A stretch of 64,000 bases of DNA. Origin: Modestobacter sp. Leaf380. Lineage in GTDB: Bacteria; Actinomycetota; Actinomycetes; Mycobacteriales; Geodermatophilaceae. How positions within the stretch are numbered: position 1 is the first letter of the stretch; every line of letters begins with the position of its first letter. Positions 17,547 through 26,302 of the stretch are shown here, one piece after another. A program made the position numbers and the translations under genes. A model generated the notes under the pieces. It saw only the letters and a list, made by a program, of their open reading frames with translations, was not told where the DNA came from and searched no databases. Location of the stretch: the NCBI RefSeq assembly GCF_001424485.1, contig NZ_LMQC01000001.1:377755-441754 (forward strand). The letters run 5' to 3'.

Positions 17547-19100
17547 ATGAGCAACTCCGACGACCTGCCGCCCCGGGGCGGTGCGCCCCTCCCCCCTCGA
17601 CTGGACCCTCGCGCGGGCCGGACCCAGCGGCCACGCGGGGACAGCCGCCCGGCGGGGGGACGACGGGCCGGACCGGCCCGCCTGGCCGCGTGGGCCCGCG
17701 TCGTCGCCGGCGTGCTCTCCGTGGTGCTGCTCGCCACCGGCGGCTGGGGCTGGTACCTGGGCCGCGTCGTGGAGGCCGGCGTCAACCGCACCAACGCGAT
17801 ACCCACCACCGGCAACGACGGGGTCTCGGAGGTCGAGGACGCCGGTCAGGCGATGAACCTGCTGCTGGTCGGGAACGACAGCCGGGCCAACGCCACGCCC
17901 GAGGAGCTCGCCGCTCTCAGCACCGAGGCCAACGACGGCATCAACACCGACACCATGATCCTGGTGCACGTCCCGGCGGACGGGTCCGCGGCCTCCTTCG
18001 TCTCGTTCCCGCGCGACTCCTACGTCGACATCCCCGGCCACGGCATGGACAAGCTGAACGCCGCCTACTCCTACGGCATGCTCGACGCCCCCGAAGGGGC
18101 CACCGACGCCGAGAAGCAGGCCCTGGGCGCCCAGCTGTTGATCCAGACCCTGAGCCAGCTCACCGGGCTGTCCATCGACCACTACGCCGAGGTCGACCTG
18201 CTCGGCTTCTTCAACCTGTCCAGCGTCATCGGCGGGGTGGAGGTCAACCTGTGCAACGCCGTGCAGGACTCCTTCTCCGGCGTCGACCTGCCCGCCGGCG
18301 TCCAGACCATCAGCGGGTCGGAGGCGCTGTCCTTCGTACGTCAGCGCCACGGTCTGCCCCGTGGCGACTTCGACCGGATCGTCCGTCAGCAGACCTTCAT
18401 CGCCGGGATGATCCGCAAGATGCTGTCCGACAACGTGCTGCTGGACCTCGGCAAGCAGCGCACCCTGGTCGAGGCCGCAGCCAACTCACTGACCGTCGAC
18501 CAGACACTGGACCTGTTCGACCTGGCAGGGCAGTTGCAGTCCGTGACCGCAGGCAACATCGGCTTCCAGACCGTGCCCTACATCGGCGACGACCAGGACG
18601 ACGCGGGGCGCTACATCCTGAGACTGCAGGACGAGGACGCCCTCCACCAGTTCTTCGCCGCCCTGTCCGCCGAGCCGCAGACGCCGGAGGTCCCGGCGTC
18701 CGCGGCGCCCTCGGCGCCGGCGACGACCGACCCGGGCGACGTGCCCGTGGCCGTGTTCAACGGCTCCGGCGTGGCCGGGGTGGCTGCCGAGGCAGCGGGC
18801 CAGCTCGAGTCCGCGGGCTTCGTGGTCGCGAGCACGGGGAACGCCGACAGCGCCCAGTACACCTCCACGGAGATCCGCTACGCCGCGGGTGACGACGCGC
18901 TGGCCAACACCGTGGCGGCCTCCATCCCCGGCGCAACCACCGCGCAGGTCGACGACGTCGAGGCCGGGACGGTGCAGCTCGTCCTCGGTTCGGACTTCAA
19001 CGGCGTGGGGCAGGCCCTGACCACGCCGGAGGAAACCGCCGCGACACCGGTGGAGGGTGAGGACGCCCGCACCGCGGCGGACACGACCTGCATCAACTGA
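17547..19100 (+). CDS. LCP-family (LytR-CpsA-Psr) glycan phosphotransferase with LytR_C domain
   Basis: This 517-residue protein has a proline- and arginine-rich cytoplasmic N-terminus, one membrane span at about 48-70, an extracytoplasmic LCP domain from about 100, and a LytR_C domain at about 395-485. The LCP domain shows NLLLVGNDSR, TDTMILVHV and FPRDSYVDIPG, including the catalytic Asp and Arg. LytR_C begins at VPVAVFNGSG. LCP enzymes move glycans from lipid carriers to peptidoglycan; in actinobacteria they ligate arabinogalactan or capsule. GAGGAAC precedes the ATG. The genome neighbours fit a role in attaching the glycan made in this locus. The M. tuberculosis LCP gene Rv3267 is also next to a TIGR03089 gene (from memory). 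Confidence 0.92.
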   Translation: MSNSDDLPPRGGAPLPPRLDPRAGRTQRPRGDSRPAGGRRAGPARLAAWARVVAGVLSVVLLATGGWGWYLGRVVEAGVNRTNAIPTTGNDGVSEVEDAGQAMNLLLVGNDSRANATPEELAALSTEANDGINTDTMILVHVPADGSAASFVSFPRDSYVDIPGHGMDKLNAAYSYGMLDAPEGATDAEKQALGAQLLIQTLSQLTGLSIDHYAEVDLLGFFNLSSVIGGVEVNLCNAVQDSFSGVDLPAGVQTISGSEALSFVRQRHGLPRGDFDRIVRQQTFIAGMIRKMLSDNVLLDLGKQRTLVEAAANSLTVDQTLDLFDLAGQLQSVTAGNIGFQTVPYIGDDQDDAGRYILRLQDEDALHQFFAALSAEPQTPEVPASAAPSAPATTDPGDVPVAVFNGSGVAGVAAEAAGQLESAGFVVASTGNADSAQYTSTEIRYAAGDDALANTVAASIPGATTAQVDDVEAGTVQLVLGSDFNGVGQALTTPEETAATPVEGEDARTAADTTCIN

Positions 19101-19147
19101 GCAGCCACTCCGGCGTGGATCTGCCCACCGAGCTGATCCCTGCGCGG

Positions 19148-19168
19148 GGCCGCCTGTCTCACAGGGCC
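19148..19168. terminator. Possible bidirectional terminator
   Basis: CCTGT pairs with ACAGG around the loop CTC, extended by GGC/GCC across a two-base bulge. It lies between the converging LCP and ubiA genes. The stem is short and lacks a T-run, so the call is weak. Confidence 0.35.
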
Positions 19169-19252
19169 GTCGGCCGGCCCGCCCGGAGACGTGCTCGGCC
19201 GCGGGCCTGACGGTCCCCGCGACTCGCGCAGCTCGGTTCACGCGCCGGGCTC

Positions 19253-20218
19253 TCAGGTGAGGAAGACGCCCAACCCCACCAGGGTTGCCCACAGGAGACC
19301 CAGCAGCAGGAGGACCCGGTCGCCGAGCACGATCTCCTCGGGTGCGCCGGCGGTGCCCTTGTCGACGTCCACGGCGTACCGCAGCACCGCGAGGACGAAC
19401 GGTGCGATGGAGATGGTCGCCCAGGGGGGCCCGGTCTGAGTCGCGGCCATCTCGAACGCCCACAGGCTGTACGCGGTCACGGTGACGCCGGCCGAGAGGC
19501 TCCACACGAAGCGCAGGTAGCTCGCGGAGTACTCCTGCAAGGTCCTGCGGGTGGCGGCGGCATCGCCCACCAGGATGAACTCCGAGTACCGCTTGCCCGC
19601 GACCATGAACAGCGACCCGAAGGCCGCGACGAGCAGGAACCACTGCGACAGGAAGAGCCCTGCTGCCACACCCCCGGCGATGCCCCGGAGCAGGAAGCCC
19701 GAGGCCACGACCGCCAGGTCGATGACGGGCTGGTTCTTCAGGAACACGCAGTAGGCGAGCTGGATGACGATGTAGCTCCCGAGGACCGCGGCGAGCGCAG
19801 GACGCGTGAAGACGACTGCGGAGGTCAACGCAAGGGCGAAGAGGACCACCGCCATCGCCAGGGCGGCCGGGCGGGGGACGAGCCCCGCCGCGATCGGTCG
19901 GAACCGTTTCCGGGGGTGCCTGCGGTCCTCCTCGACGTCGATCGAGTCATTGACCAGGTACACCCCGGACGCGGACAGGCAGAACAGCAGGAAGGCGATG
20001 GCGGTCGGGCGGAGCACGTCCGGGTCGAAGACGGCGCCCGCCGCCAGCGGGGCCGCCAGCACGAGGACGTTCTTGACCCACTGGCGGGGACGCAGCGCCC
20101 GGACGAAGCCCCATCCACGCGAGCCTCGGACTCCGGGGGTGCGGGGCGGCGGCGGAACCCGTGACGGCGGCGTCACGGACACAGCGGGACCGGAGGACCG
20201 GCGGGGCTCGGCACTCAC
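19253..20218 (-). CDS. ubiA: Decaprenyl-phosphate phosphoribosyltransferase (UbiA superfamily)
   Basis: This 321-residue multi-span membrane enzyme has the UbiA superfamily metal/diphosphate motif N90-D91-x-x-D94-x-x-x-D98 in LVNDSIDVEEDRRHP, followed by RKRFRP. These features and the preceding RPRQWVKNVLVLAAP match the actinobacterial enzyme that transfers 5-phosphoribose from PRPP to decaprenyl phosphate (Rv3806c type), a precursor of decaprenyl-phosphoryl-arabinose. The GTG at 20218 overlaps the stop of the PAP2 gene (GTGA). In mycobacteria the same two genes are adjacent but lie in the arabinogalactan locus; here they sit beside the LCP ligase. The DprE1/DprE2 epimerase is not in the window. 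Confidence 0.9.
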   Translation of the reverse strand: MSAEPRRSSGPAVSVTPPSRVPPPPRTPGVRGSRGWGFVRALRPRQWVKNVLVLAAPLAAGAVFDPDVLRPTAIAFLLFCLSASGVYLVNDSIDVEEDRRHPRKRFRPIAAGLVPRPAALAMAVVLFALALTSAVVFTRPALAAVLGSYIVIQLAYCVFLKNQPVIDLAVVASGFLLRGIAGGVAAGLFLSQWFLLVAAFGSLFMVAGKRYSEFILVGDAAATRRTLQEYSASYLRFVWSLSAGVTVTAYSLWAFEMAATQTGPPWATISIAPFVLAVLRYAVDVDKGTAGAPEEIVLGDRVLLLLGLLWATLVGLGVFLT

Positions 20219-20751
20219 CGGGACACCGCTCCCCGTCGTCCGGTCGCTCGGCGCACCCCGAGCGCCACGGCGGCCCCCAGGGCGGAGCCGGCGACGACGT
20301 CGGAGGGGTAGTGCACGCCGAGGAGGACCCGGGACACCACCATGGCCCCCGCCACGGAGGCGGTGACCGGCACACCGACGAGGGGTGCGAACCCCACGGC
20401 GGCTGCCGTGGTCGAGCAGCTGTGCGCGCTGGGGAAGGACAGCCGACTGGGGGTGCCGACGAGGGGCGGGACGTCCGGGAGGGTCGGACGCGGACGTCGC
20501 ACGACCCGCTTGACCAACACCGCGGCTGCGTGCGCCGCGACGACACCGGTGACGGCGGACCGCCACTCCGGTCGGCGCCGCCCGGACAGCCAGCCGGCGC
20601 CGCCGAGGGCGATCCAGCCGAGCGCGTGCTCCCCCACGTGGGACAGCGCCTGGGCGACGGGGACGGCTCCCGTCCCTCCCAGCAGCCGACGGGTCCGGCG
20701 GAGCACGGCGTGATCGAGGCGGGCGATCGCCCAGCCCGGGGCAGCGGTCAT
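20215..20751 (-). CDS. PAP2-type lipid phosphatase, probable decaprenylphosphoryl-phosphoribose phosphatase
   Basis: This 178-residue membrane protein has the three PAP2 motifs: KRVVRRPRP (about 81-89), PSAHS (about 107-111) and SRVLLGVHYPSD (about 139-150), with catalytic histidines in the last two. Next to a phosphoribosyltransferase it most likely removes the 5-phosphate of decaprenylphosphoryl-phosphoribose, as proposed for Rv3807c. The ATG at 20751 has no Shine-Dalgarno. TAGAGT lies nine bases upstream, so the transcript may have a leader of only a couple of bases. It is the first gene of the pair with ubiA. Confidence 0.85.
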   Translation of the reverse strand: MTAAPGWAIARLDHAVLRRTRRLLGGTGAVPVAQALSHVGEHALGWIALGGAGWLSGRRRPEWRSAVTGVVAAHAAAVLVKRVVRRPRPTLPDVPPLVGTPSRLSFPSAHSCSTTAAAVGFAPLVGVPVTASVAGAMVVSRVLLGVHYPSDVVAGSALGAAVALGVRRATGRRGAVSR

Positions 20752-20760
20752 CAGGCCAGG

Positions 20761-20770
20761 ACTCTAGCCT
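20761..20770. promoter_or_regulatory. Overlapping divergent -10 elements (PAP2 gene and TIGR03089 gene)
   Basis: ACTCTAGCCT contains TAGAGT on the minus strand (20766-20761) and TAGCCT on the plus strand (20765-20770), which overlap by two bases. The first would start transcription almost at the PAP2 ATG; the second would give the TIGR03089 gene a leader of about 60 nt. Confidence 0.35.
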
Positions 20771-20835
20771 CGCCCGCCCGGGGACGACGGGACCCGCGGC
20801 GCACGCGGGGAGCCCGAGCCTGTCACGCTCGTCTC

Positions 20836-21645
20836 ATGCCCCCGGCACCTCCCGTGAACCCGGCCGACCTGCTCGCCGCCGCACTCCTGCGCGACGCCGC
20901 CGCGCCCCTGGTCACCCACTACGACGACGCGACCGGTGAGCGGGTCGAGCTCTCGGGCACCACGCTGGCGAACTGGGTCGCCAAGACCGCCAACCTCCTC
21001 CAGGACGAGTTCGACGTCGGGCCGGGCAGCACGGTCGCGGTCGCCCTCCCGGTCCACTGGCAGACCGCCGCCGTCCTGCTCGGCGTCTGGTCCTGCGGTG
21101 CCGCCGTGCTGGACACCGCCGCCGAGGACGAGGACCGCCTCGACGGCGTGGACGTGGTGCTGGCGGCCCAGGACCGGCTGCCGGCGATCGAGGAGCACGG
21201 GCTCGACGAGCTGCTCGGGCTGTCGCTGCACCCGCTGGGCCTGGGCATGACCGGGTACGTGGGCGACGCCCGGGACTTCGCGCTCGAGGTCCGGGTGCAC
21301 GGCGACCACTTCGCGCCGTACCAGCCGCCGGCGCCGTCGGACCCCGGCCTGCTGCTGGCCGGTCTGCAGCTCACCCTCGGTGGCCTGGTCGAGACCGCCG
21401 TCGAGCTGGCCGGACGGCTGGGCCTGGTGGCCGGCGACCGGGTGCTGGTCGACGAGCAGGCGGCCACGGAGGCCGGCCCCGTCGCCTGGCTGCTGGCCCC
21501 GCTCGCCGCCGGGGCGTCGATCGTGCTGTGCCGCAACGCCCACCCGGGCGGCCTCCAGCACCGGGCGGAGACCGAGGGCGTCACCGCTACGCTCGGCCTC
21601 AGGCTCGACGGGATCCGCGAGCTGGGCCGCCCCGCTCGCAGCTGA
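20836..21645 (+). CDS. TIGR03089-family protein (truncated adenylate-forming-like fold)
   Basis: This 269-residue protein resembles the first part of acyl-CoA synthetases. It shows LSGTTLANWVAKTANLL, then DEFDVGPGSTVAVALPVHWQTA and a second half with AGDRVLVDEQ. It lacks the AMP-binding P-loop and the C-terminal domain, so adenylation activity is unlikely. This family, catalogued as TIGR03089, is found in actinobacteria near LCP genes (Rv3268, from memory). Its function is unknown. ATG 20836 was chosen for the conserved length; no clear ribosome site is seen. It is divergent from the PAP2/ubiA pair. Confidence 0.8.
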   Translation: MPPAPPVNPADLLAAALLRDAAAPLVTHYDDATGERVELSGTTLANWVAKTANLLQDEFDVGPGSTVAVALPVHWQTAAVLLGVWSCGAAVLDTAAEDEDRLDGVDVVLAAQDRLPAIEEHGLDELLGLSLHPLGLGMTGYVGDARDFALEVRVHGDHFAPYQPPAPSDPGLLLAGLQLTLGGLVETAVELAGRLGLVAGDRVLVDEQAATEAGPVAWLLAPLAAGASIVLCRNAHPGGLQHRAETEGVTATLGLRLDGIRELGRPARS

Positions 21646-21673
21646 GCCCGCCCAGCCACTCGATGGACGGTGG

Positions 21674-22450
21674 ATGAGCATGGACAAGGTCGTCTCCAGT
21701 GCTGCCGAGGCGGTGGCCGACATCGGCTCCGGCTCGACCCTGGCCGTGGGCGGGTTCGGCCTGTGCGGCGTGCCGATCAAGCTGATCGACGCGCTGCTCG
21801 CCCAGGGCGCAGACCGGCTGACCACGATCAGCAACAACTGCGGGGTCGACGACGCCGCCCTCGGCGTGCTGCTCTACGCCGGGCGCATCGCCAAGACGAT
21901 CTCCTCCTTCGTCGGCGGCAACAAGGAGCTCGCCCGGCTCTACCTGTCCGGTCAGCTGGACGTCGAGCTCACCCCGCAGGGCACCCTCGCCGAGCGGCTG
22001 CGGGCCGGCGGCTGCGGCATCCCCGCCTTCTACACCCCGACCGGGGTCGGGACGATGGTCGCCGACGGTGGCATCCCGGTCCGCTACGACGCCGAGGGCA
22101 CCGTGGTGGAGACCTCGAAGCCCAAGGAGGTCCGCGAGTTCGACGGCGTCCAGTACGTCCTGGAGACCGCGTTGACCGCCGACTTCGGCCTGGTCCGCGC
22201 GGCGGTCGGTGACCGGCACGGCAACCTGGTCTTCCACGAGTCGGCGCAGAACTTCAACCCCCTCGCCGGGATGGCCGGGACGGTGACCATCGCGGAGGTC
22301 GAGCGGCTCGTGGAGCCCGGTGAGATCCACCCGGAGTCGATCCACCTGCCCGGCGTCTTCGTCCAGCGCGTGGTCGTCGTCGGCCCCGAGGGCAAGGACA
22401 TCGAGAAGCGCACCACCCGCCCCCGTCCCGTCGCTGCCGAGGAGAACTGA
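21674..22450 (+). CDS. scoA: 3-oxoacid CoA-transferase, subunit A
   Basis: This 258-residue protein is the alpha subunit of a class I CoA-transferase of the succinyl-CoA:3-ketoacid type. It has the glycine-rich GGFGLCGVP near residue 28, [24 protein letters not shown] and the FYTPTGVGT segment. With subunit B it would move CoA from succinyl-CoA to acetoacetate or a similar acid, linking ketone-body or amino-acid breakdown to the TCA cycle. ATG 21674 is followed by a second ATG at 21680; GGTGG before them fits the second slightly better. The downstream subunit follows after one base. Confidence 0.9.
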   Translation: MSMDKVVSSAAEAVADIGSGSTLAVGGFGLCGVPIKLIDALLAQGADRLTTISNNCGVDDAALGVLLYAGRIAKTISSFVGGNKELARLYLSGQLDVELTPQGTLAERLRAGGCGIPAFYTPTGVGTMVADGGIPVRYDAEGTVVETSKPKEVREFDGVQYVLETALTADFGLVRAAVGDRHGNLVFHESAQNFNPLAGMAGTVTIAEVERLVEPGEIHPESIHLPGVFVQRVVVVGPEGKDIEKRTTRPRPVAAEEN

Positions 22451-22451
22451 C

Positions 22452-23120
22452 GTGGCACTCACCCGTGACCAGCTCGCCGCCCGCGTCGCCCTGGACCTCG
22501 AGGACGGCCAGTACGTGAACCTGGGCATCGGCATGCCGACCCTGGTGCCCAACTTCATCCCCGACGGCGTGCACGTGGTGCTGCAGTCGGAGAACGGCGT
22601 CCTGGGCGTGGGGCCCTACCCCTTCGAGGGCGAGGAGGACCCAGACCTGATCAACGCCGGCAAGGAGACGATCACGCTCCAGCCCGGTGCCTCGTTCTTC
22701 GACTCGGCGCTGTCGTTCGGGATGATCCGCGGCAAGCACATCGACGTCGCGGTGCTGGGCGCCATGCAGGTCAACCCGCGCGGGGACCTGGCCAACTGGC
22801 TCATCCCCGGGAAGATGGTCAACGGCATGGGCGGCGCGATGGACCTGGTCCACGGCGCGCGCCGGGTGGTCCTGATGATGGAGCACGTGGCCCGCGACGG
22901 GTCACCGAAGCTGGTCGAGGAGTGCACGCTCCCGCTGACCGGCAAGGCCTGCGTCGACCGCGTCGTCACCGACCTCGCGGTCGTCGACGTCACCCCGGCC
23001 GGGTTCCTCCTCCGGGAGACCGCGCCGGGCGTCAGCGTCGAGGACGTGGCCGCCGCCACGGGTGCGCCGCTCCAGGTCGCCGACGACGTCCGGGAGATGG
23101 CGCTGCCGACCCCCGCCTGA
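22452..23120 (+). CDS. scoB: 3-oxoacid CoA-transferase, subunit B
   Basis: This 222-residue beta subunit has [13 protein letters not shown] near the start and [13 protein letters not shown], which carries the catalytic glutamate that forms the gamma-glutamyl-CoA thioester. It also has [19 protein letters not shown] and the [18 protein letters not shown] segment. GAGGAG seven bases upstream supports the GTG at 22452. With subunit A it forms a two-gene operon that is metabolic rather than glycan-related and separates the TIGR03089 gene from the flippase. Confidence 0.93.
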   Translation: MALTRDQLAARVALDLEDGQYVNLGIGMPTLVPNFIPDGVHVVLQSENGVLGVGPYPFEGEEDPDLINAGKETITLQPGASFFDSALSFGMIRGKHIDVAVLGAMQVNPRGDLANWLIPGKMVNGMGGAMDLVHGARRVVLMMEHVARDGSPKLVEECTLPLTGKACVDRVVTDLAVVDVTPAGFLLRETAPGVSVEDVAAATGAPLQVADDVREMALPTPA

Positions 23121-23215
23121 TGACCGGAACCCGGCCGGCGTCCGCCCGGCCCGTGTGAGGGGCCGGGCTACCGTGTGCTGGTGGCCCGTCCTACCGTCCT
23201 GACGCCGGATGACCG

Positions 23216-24553
23216 GTGGTCGCCCTGAACGGGCGCCCCCATGCCCGCCGCTCGTTCTTGTCGCTGTCCTGGGTGGCGGTGTGCGTGGCAGGGAGCGGGG
23301 TGCTCACGTTCGGATTCCTCGCCCTGGTGGCCCGGGCCATGCCCTCTGACGAGTACGCGGGTTTCGGTGCCTTCTGGTCCATGACCCTGATCCTGGGATT
23401 CGGTGCGTTCCTCCCGGTGGAGCTGGAGCTCGCGCGCTCGCTGAGCGACCGCGGCTCGACGAAGCCGCCCCCCGGTACCGGACGCACGACCGGGCTGCTC
23501 GCCGTCGGAGGCGTCGCGTCGACGTTGATCGCAGCCCCGTTGTTGGTGACCGCCTTCGGCGGCCAGACGGGGCCCCTCGTGGCCTTGGTGGCGCTGGTGC
23601 TCACCAGCGCCGGGCAGTTCGTGCTGCGGGGGATGTTGCTGGGGCGTGGACGACTCCGGACTCACGGCACGCTGCTGCTCGTGGACTCGGTCCTACGGGT
23701 CGCGTTCGCCGGGTTGGTGAGCATCCTCCTACCGGGAGCGGGGCCCACGGCCTACGCCTGGGCACTGGTCGCTGCGATCGCGACGACACACGTCCCGCTC
23801 CTGGTCTGGCAGCGCACGCGGGCGTCCGGACCGCACGGGGAGGACGTTGGCCCACTGACGGTCCAGGGCCCCTCCCACGGCTTCGGCTACGCGGTCGCGC
23901 ACCTGCTGATCGGCACCCTCGCTGCCCAGGTCCTCCTCAACTCGGCCCCCATCGTCGTCGCGGCCCTCGCCGACCGGGCCGAGGCGGCTGCAGCAGCAGC
24001 GTTCGTCGCCTGCTTCACGCTGGTCCGACTGCCCCTCTTCGTCGCGGTCTCGCTCCAGAGCGCGCTCGTACCCCTCCTGGTCGGCGCCCGCCGATCGGGC
24101 GGACCGGCGGCCGCACGGGCCCTCGTCGTCCGGATCCTGCTGGGTACGGGCGGCATCTCGCTCGTCGCCCTGGCCGTGGGGGCGGCCCTGGGTCCGCCGA
24201 CGGTCGGGTTGCTCTTCGGCCCGGAGTTCACGATCACCGGCCTCGACTTCGGCCTGCTCTCCGCCGGCGCTGCGATCCACCTCGGGCTCCTGGTGGTCAG
24301 TCAGGTCCTCGTGGCCGACCAGCGACACCGTGCGGTCGCCGTGGTCTGGGCGTCGGGCCTGGCAGCCGGCGCACTCGTCTTGGCGGCCGTGCCGGACCTG
24401 CTCTTGCGTGCCACGCTCGCCTTCACCGTCGGCTCGGCCATCGCCTTGTCGGTGAGCGCCTTCGCTGTCCTCTCAGGCGCCGGGGCGGTCCCGTTGCGCG
24501 AAGAGGACACCGCCGCGCCGTCGGTCACGCCCCGCCCACCCTCAGGAGCCTGA
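23216..24553 (+). CDS. MOP-superfamily oligosaccharide flippase (Wzx-like)
   Basis: This 445-residue protein is almost entirely hydrophobic, with about 12 predicted helices. The N-terminal helix ends in FLALVARAMPSDEYAGFGAFWS, whose ARxMxxxEYxxF part is typical of Wzx/PST flippases. It would flip a lipid-linked oligosaccharide across the membrane, a route different from the ABC exporter at 13.2-15.3 kb. The GTG start at 23216 has a poor ribosome site. The C-terminal 25 residues are charged and proline-rich. No polymerase gene is adjacent, so its substrate is open. It converges with the acyl-CoA dehydrogenase gene. Confidence 0.78.
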   Translation: MVALNGRPHARRSFLSLSWVAVCVAGSGVLTFGFLALVARAMPSDEYAGFGAFWSMTLILGFGAFLPVELELARSLSDRGSTKPPPGTGRTTGLLAVGGVASTLIAAPLLVTAFGGQTGPLVALVALVLTSAGQFVLRGMLLGRGRLRTHGTLLLVDSVLRVAFAGLVSILLPGAGPTAYAWALVAAIATTHVPLLVWQRTRASGPHGEDVGPLTVQGPSHGFGYAVAHLLIGTLAAQVLLNSAPIVVAALADRAEAAAAAAFVACFTLVRLPLFVAVSLQSALVPLLVGARRSGGPAAARALVVRILLGTGGISLVALAVGAALGPPTVGLLFGPEFTITGLDFGLLSAGAAIHLGLLVVSQVLVADQRHRAVAVVWASGLAAGALVLAAVPDLLLRATLAFTVGSAIALSVSAFAVLSGAGAVPLREEDTAAPSVTPRPPSGA

Positions 24554-24556
24554 GGG
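24539..24556. terminator. Possible bidirectional terminator overlapping the flippase stop
   Basis: CCCTCAG pairs with CTGAGGG around the loop GAGC, with the flippase stop codon in the right arm. Only about 20 bases separate the two converging genes, so a hairpin here would have to serve both. There is no T-run. Confidence 0.4.
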
Positions 24557-24570
24557 GCCCTGAGGACCGT

Positions 24571-25728
24571 TCAGCGGAGGATGTTCCGCGCGATGACCAT
24601 CCGCTGGATCTGGTTGGTGCCCTCGTAGATCTGCGTGATCTTGGCGTCGCGCATCATGCGCTCGACCGGGAAGTCCTGGGTGTAGCCGGCGCCACCGAAG
24701 AGCTGGACGGCATCCGTGGTGACCTGCATGGCCACGTCGGAGGCGAACGCCTTGGAGGACGCGGACACCATGGTCAGGTCCGGCCCGCCGGTCTCCCCGC
24801 GGGCGGCTGCGACGTAGACCAGGTGGCGGGCCGCCTCGATCTTCATCGCCATGTCGGCGAGCATGAACTGCACGCCCTGGAAGTCCGAGGTGCTCTTCCC
24901 GAACTGCTTGCGCTCCTTGGTGTAGCCGATCGCCGCGTCCAGGGCACCCTGGGCGACACCGACGGCCTGCGCACCGATCGTGGGCCGGGTGAAGTCCAGC
25001 GTCTTGAGGGCGGTCTTGAAGCCCGTGCCGGGCTCACCGATGATGCGGTCGGCCGGGATGGTGCAGTCGGTGAAGTGCAGCTCGCAGGTGGGCGAGCCCT
25101 TGATGCCCATCTTGCGCTCCTTGGCGCCCACCTCGAAGCCCGGGTCGTCGCGGTGGACGACGAAGGCGGAGATGCCGTTGGCACCCTTCTCCGGGTCGGT
25201 GACGGCCATGACCGTGTACCACTCGCTGATGCCGGCGTTGGTGATCCAGGCCTTCGCCCCGTTGAGGACCCAGGAATCGCCGTCCAGGCGGGCCCGGGTC
25301 TTCATCGCGGCGGCATCCGAGCCGGCCTCCCGCTCGGACAGCCCGTAGCTGATCATCGCGTCGCCGGCGGCGATCGAGGGCAGCACCTTCTGCTTGAGCT
25401 CCTCCGACGCCGACAGGATCACCGGCACCGACCCGAGCTTGTTCACCGCGGGGATCAACGAGGCGCTGACGTCGACCCGGGCGACCTCCTCGATGACGAT
25501 GCAGGTCGCGATGGCGTCCGCACCCTCGCCGCCGTACTGCTCCTCGATGTGGGTGGCGTGGAAGCCCGCCGCCGTCAGCGCCTTCTGGGCCTCGATCGGG
25601 TAGCGCGACTCGGTATCGCACTCGGCGGCCCACGGGGCGATCTCCCGCTCGGCGATCTCACGGACCGCCTCCCGGATCGCGACGTGCTCTTCGGTCAGCG
25701 CGTACAGCCCGCCGGCGTTGCTACCCAC
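24571..25728 (-). CDS. fadE25: Acyl-CoA dehydrogenase (FadE25-like)
   Basis: This 385-residue FAD enzyme introduces the alpha-beta double bond into acyl-CoA. It shows the two family signatures, ISYGLSEREAGSDAAAMKT and QLFGGAGYTQDFPVERMMRDAK. The catalytic glutamate is in QIYEGTNQIQR near the C-terminus. Its place directly after purE and purK is the same as fadE25 in mycobacteria. TAACCT lies six bases before the GTG (plus positions 25735-25740), so it probably has its own leaderless transcript in addition to read-through from purE, whose stop is 25 bases away. Confidence 0.94.
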   Translation of the reverse strand: MGSNAGGLYALTEEHVAIREAVREIAEREIAPWAAECDTESRYPIEAQKALTAAGFHATHIEEQYGGEGADAIATCIVIEEVARVDVSASLIPAVNKLGSVPVILSASEELKQKVLPSIAAGDAMISYGLSEREAGSDAAAMKTRARLDGDSWVLNGAKAWITNAGISEWYTVMAVTDPEKGANGISAFVVHRDDPGFEVGAKERKMGIKGSPTCELHFTDCTIPADRIIGEPGTGFKTALKTLDFTRPTIGAQAVGVAQGALDAAIGYTKERKQFGKSTSDFQGVQFMLADMAMKIEAARHLVYVAAARGETGGPDLTMVSASSKAFASDVAMQVTTDAVQLFGGAGYTQDFPVERMMRDAKITQIYEGTNQIQRMVIARNILR

Positions 25729-25734
25729 GGGTAC

Positions 25735-25740
25735 AGGTTA
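25735..25740 (-). promoter_or_regulatory. -10 element for leaderless acyl-CoA dehydrogenase mRNA
   Basis: The minus strand reads TAACCT, six bases before the GTG start at 25728, and no Shine-Dalgarno is present. It lies in the short gap after purE. Confidence 0.45.
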
Positions 25741-25753
25741 GGTGCCGTTCACC

Positions 25754-26257
25754 TCACGGAGAAGAGAGCCGGTCCTGCAGCTGCGCGTCGCGGGCCTCGA
25801 CGGATGCCGCGAGGTCGGCCTGGAACCGCTCGACCCGGTCGCGGAGAGCAGCGTCGGAGGCCGCCAAGATGCGGACGGCGAGCAGACCGGCGTTCCGCCC
25901 GCCGTCGATGCTGACCGTCGCCACCGGCACCCCGGCCGGCATCTGCACGATGGACAGCAGGCTGTCCACGCCGTCCAGCCGGCCCAGTGCCCTCGGGACG
26001 CCGATCACCGGCAGCGGGGTCGCCGCGGCGATCATCCCGGGCAGGTGCGCCGCTCCCCCCGCGCCCGCGACGACCACCCGCAGGCCCCGGCCCGCAGCGG
26101 CCTCGGCCCAGTCGAGCATCCGGCGGGGCGTGCGGTGCGCGGAGAGGACGTGCGCCTCCCACGGGACGCCGAACTCCTCCAGCGCACGCGCGGCGGGCTC
26201 CATCGTGGGCCAGTCGGAGTCACTGCCCATCACGATGCCGACGATCGGGTCGCTCAT
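25754..26257 (-). CDS. purE: N5-carboxyaminoimidazole ribonucleotide mutase
   Basis: This 167-residue enzyme converts N5-CAIR to CAIR in purine synthesis. The conserved [12 protein letters not shown] and SAHRTPRRM contain the substrate-binding Ser/Asp and the catalytic His. [12 protein letters not shown] is the third conserved loop. ATG 26257 was chosen because GAGGAG lies nine bases upstream and the length fits the family. A GTG 14 codons earlier, three bases after the purK stop, would add an unconserved tail. It works directly on the product of PurK, whose gene precedes it. Confidence 0.95.
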   Translation of the reverse strand: MSDPIVGIVMGSDSDWPTMEPAARALEEFGVPWEAHVLSAHRTPRRMLDWAEAAAGRGLRVVVAGAGGAAHLPGMIAAATPLPVIGVPRALGRLDGVDSLLSIVQMPAGVPVATVSIDGGRNAGLLAVRILAASDAALRDRVERFQADLAASVEARDAQLQDRLSSP

Positions 26258-26302
26258 CCGGTGCTGCTCCTCGGTGCTCGCGTGCGGGGTGCCGGTCACG
26301 GG

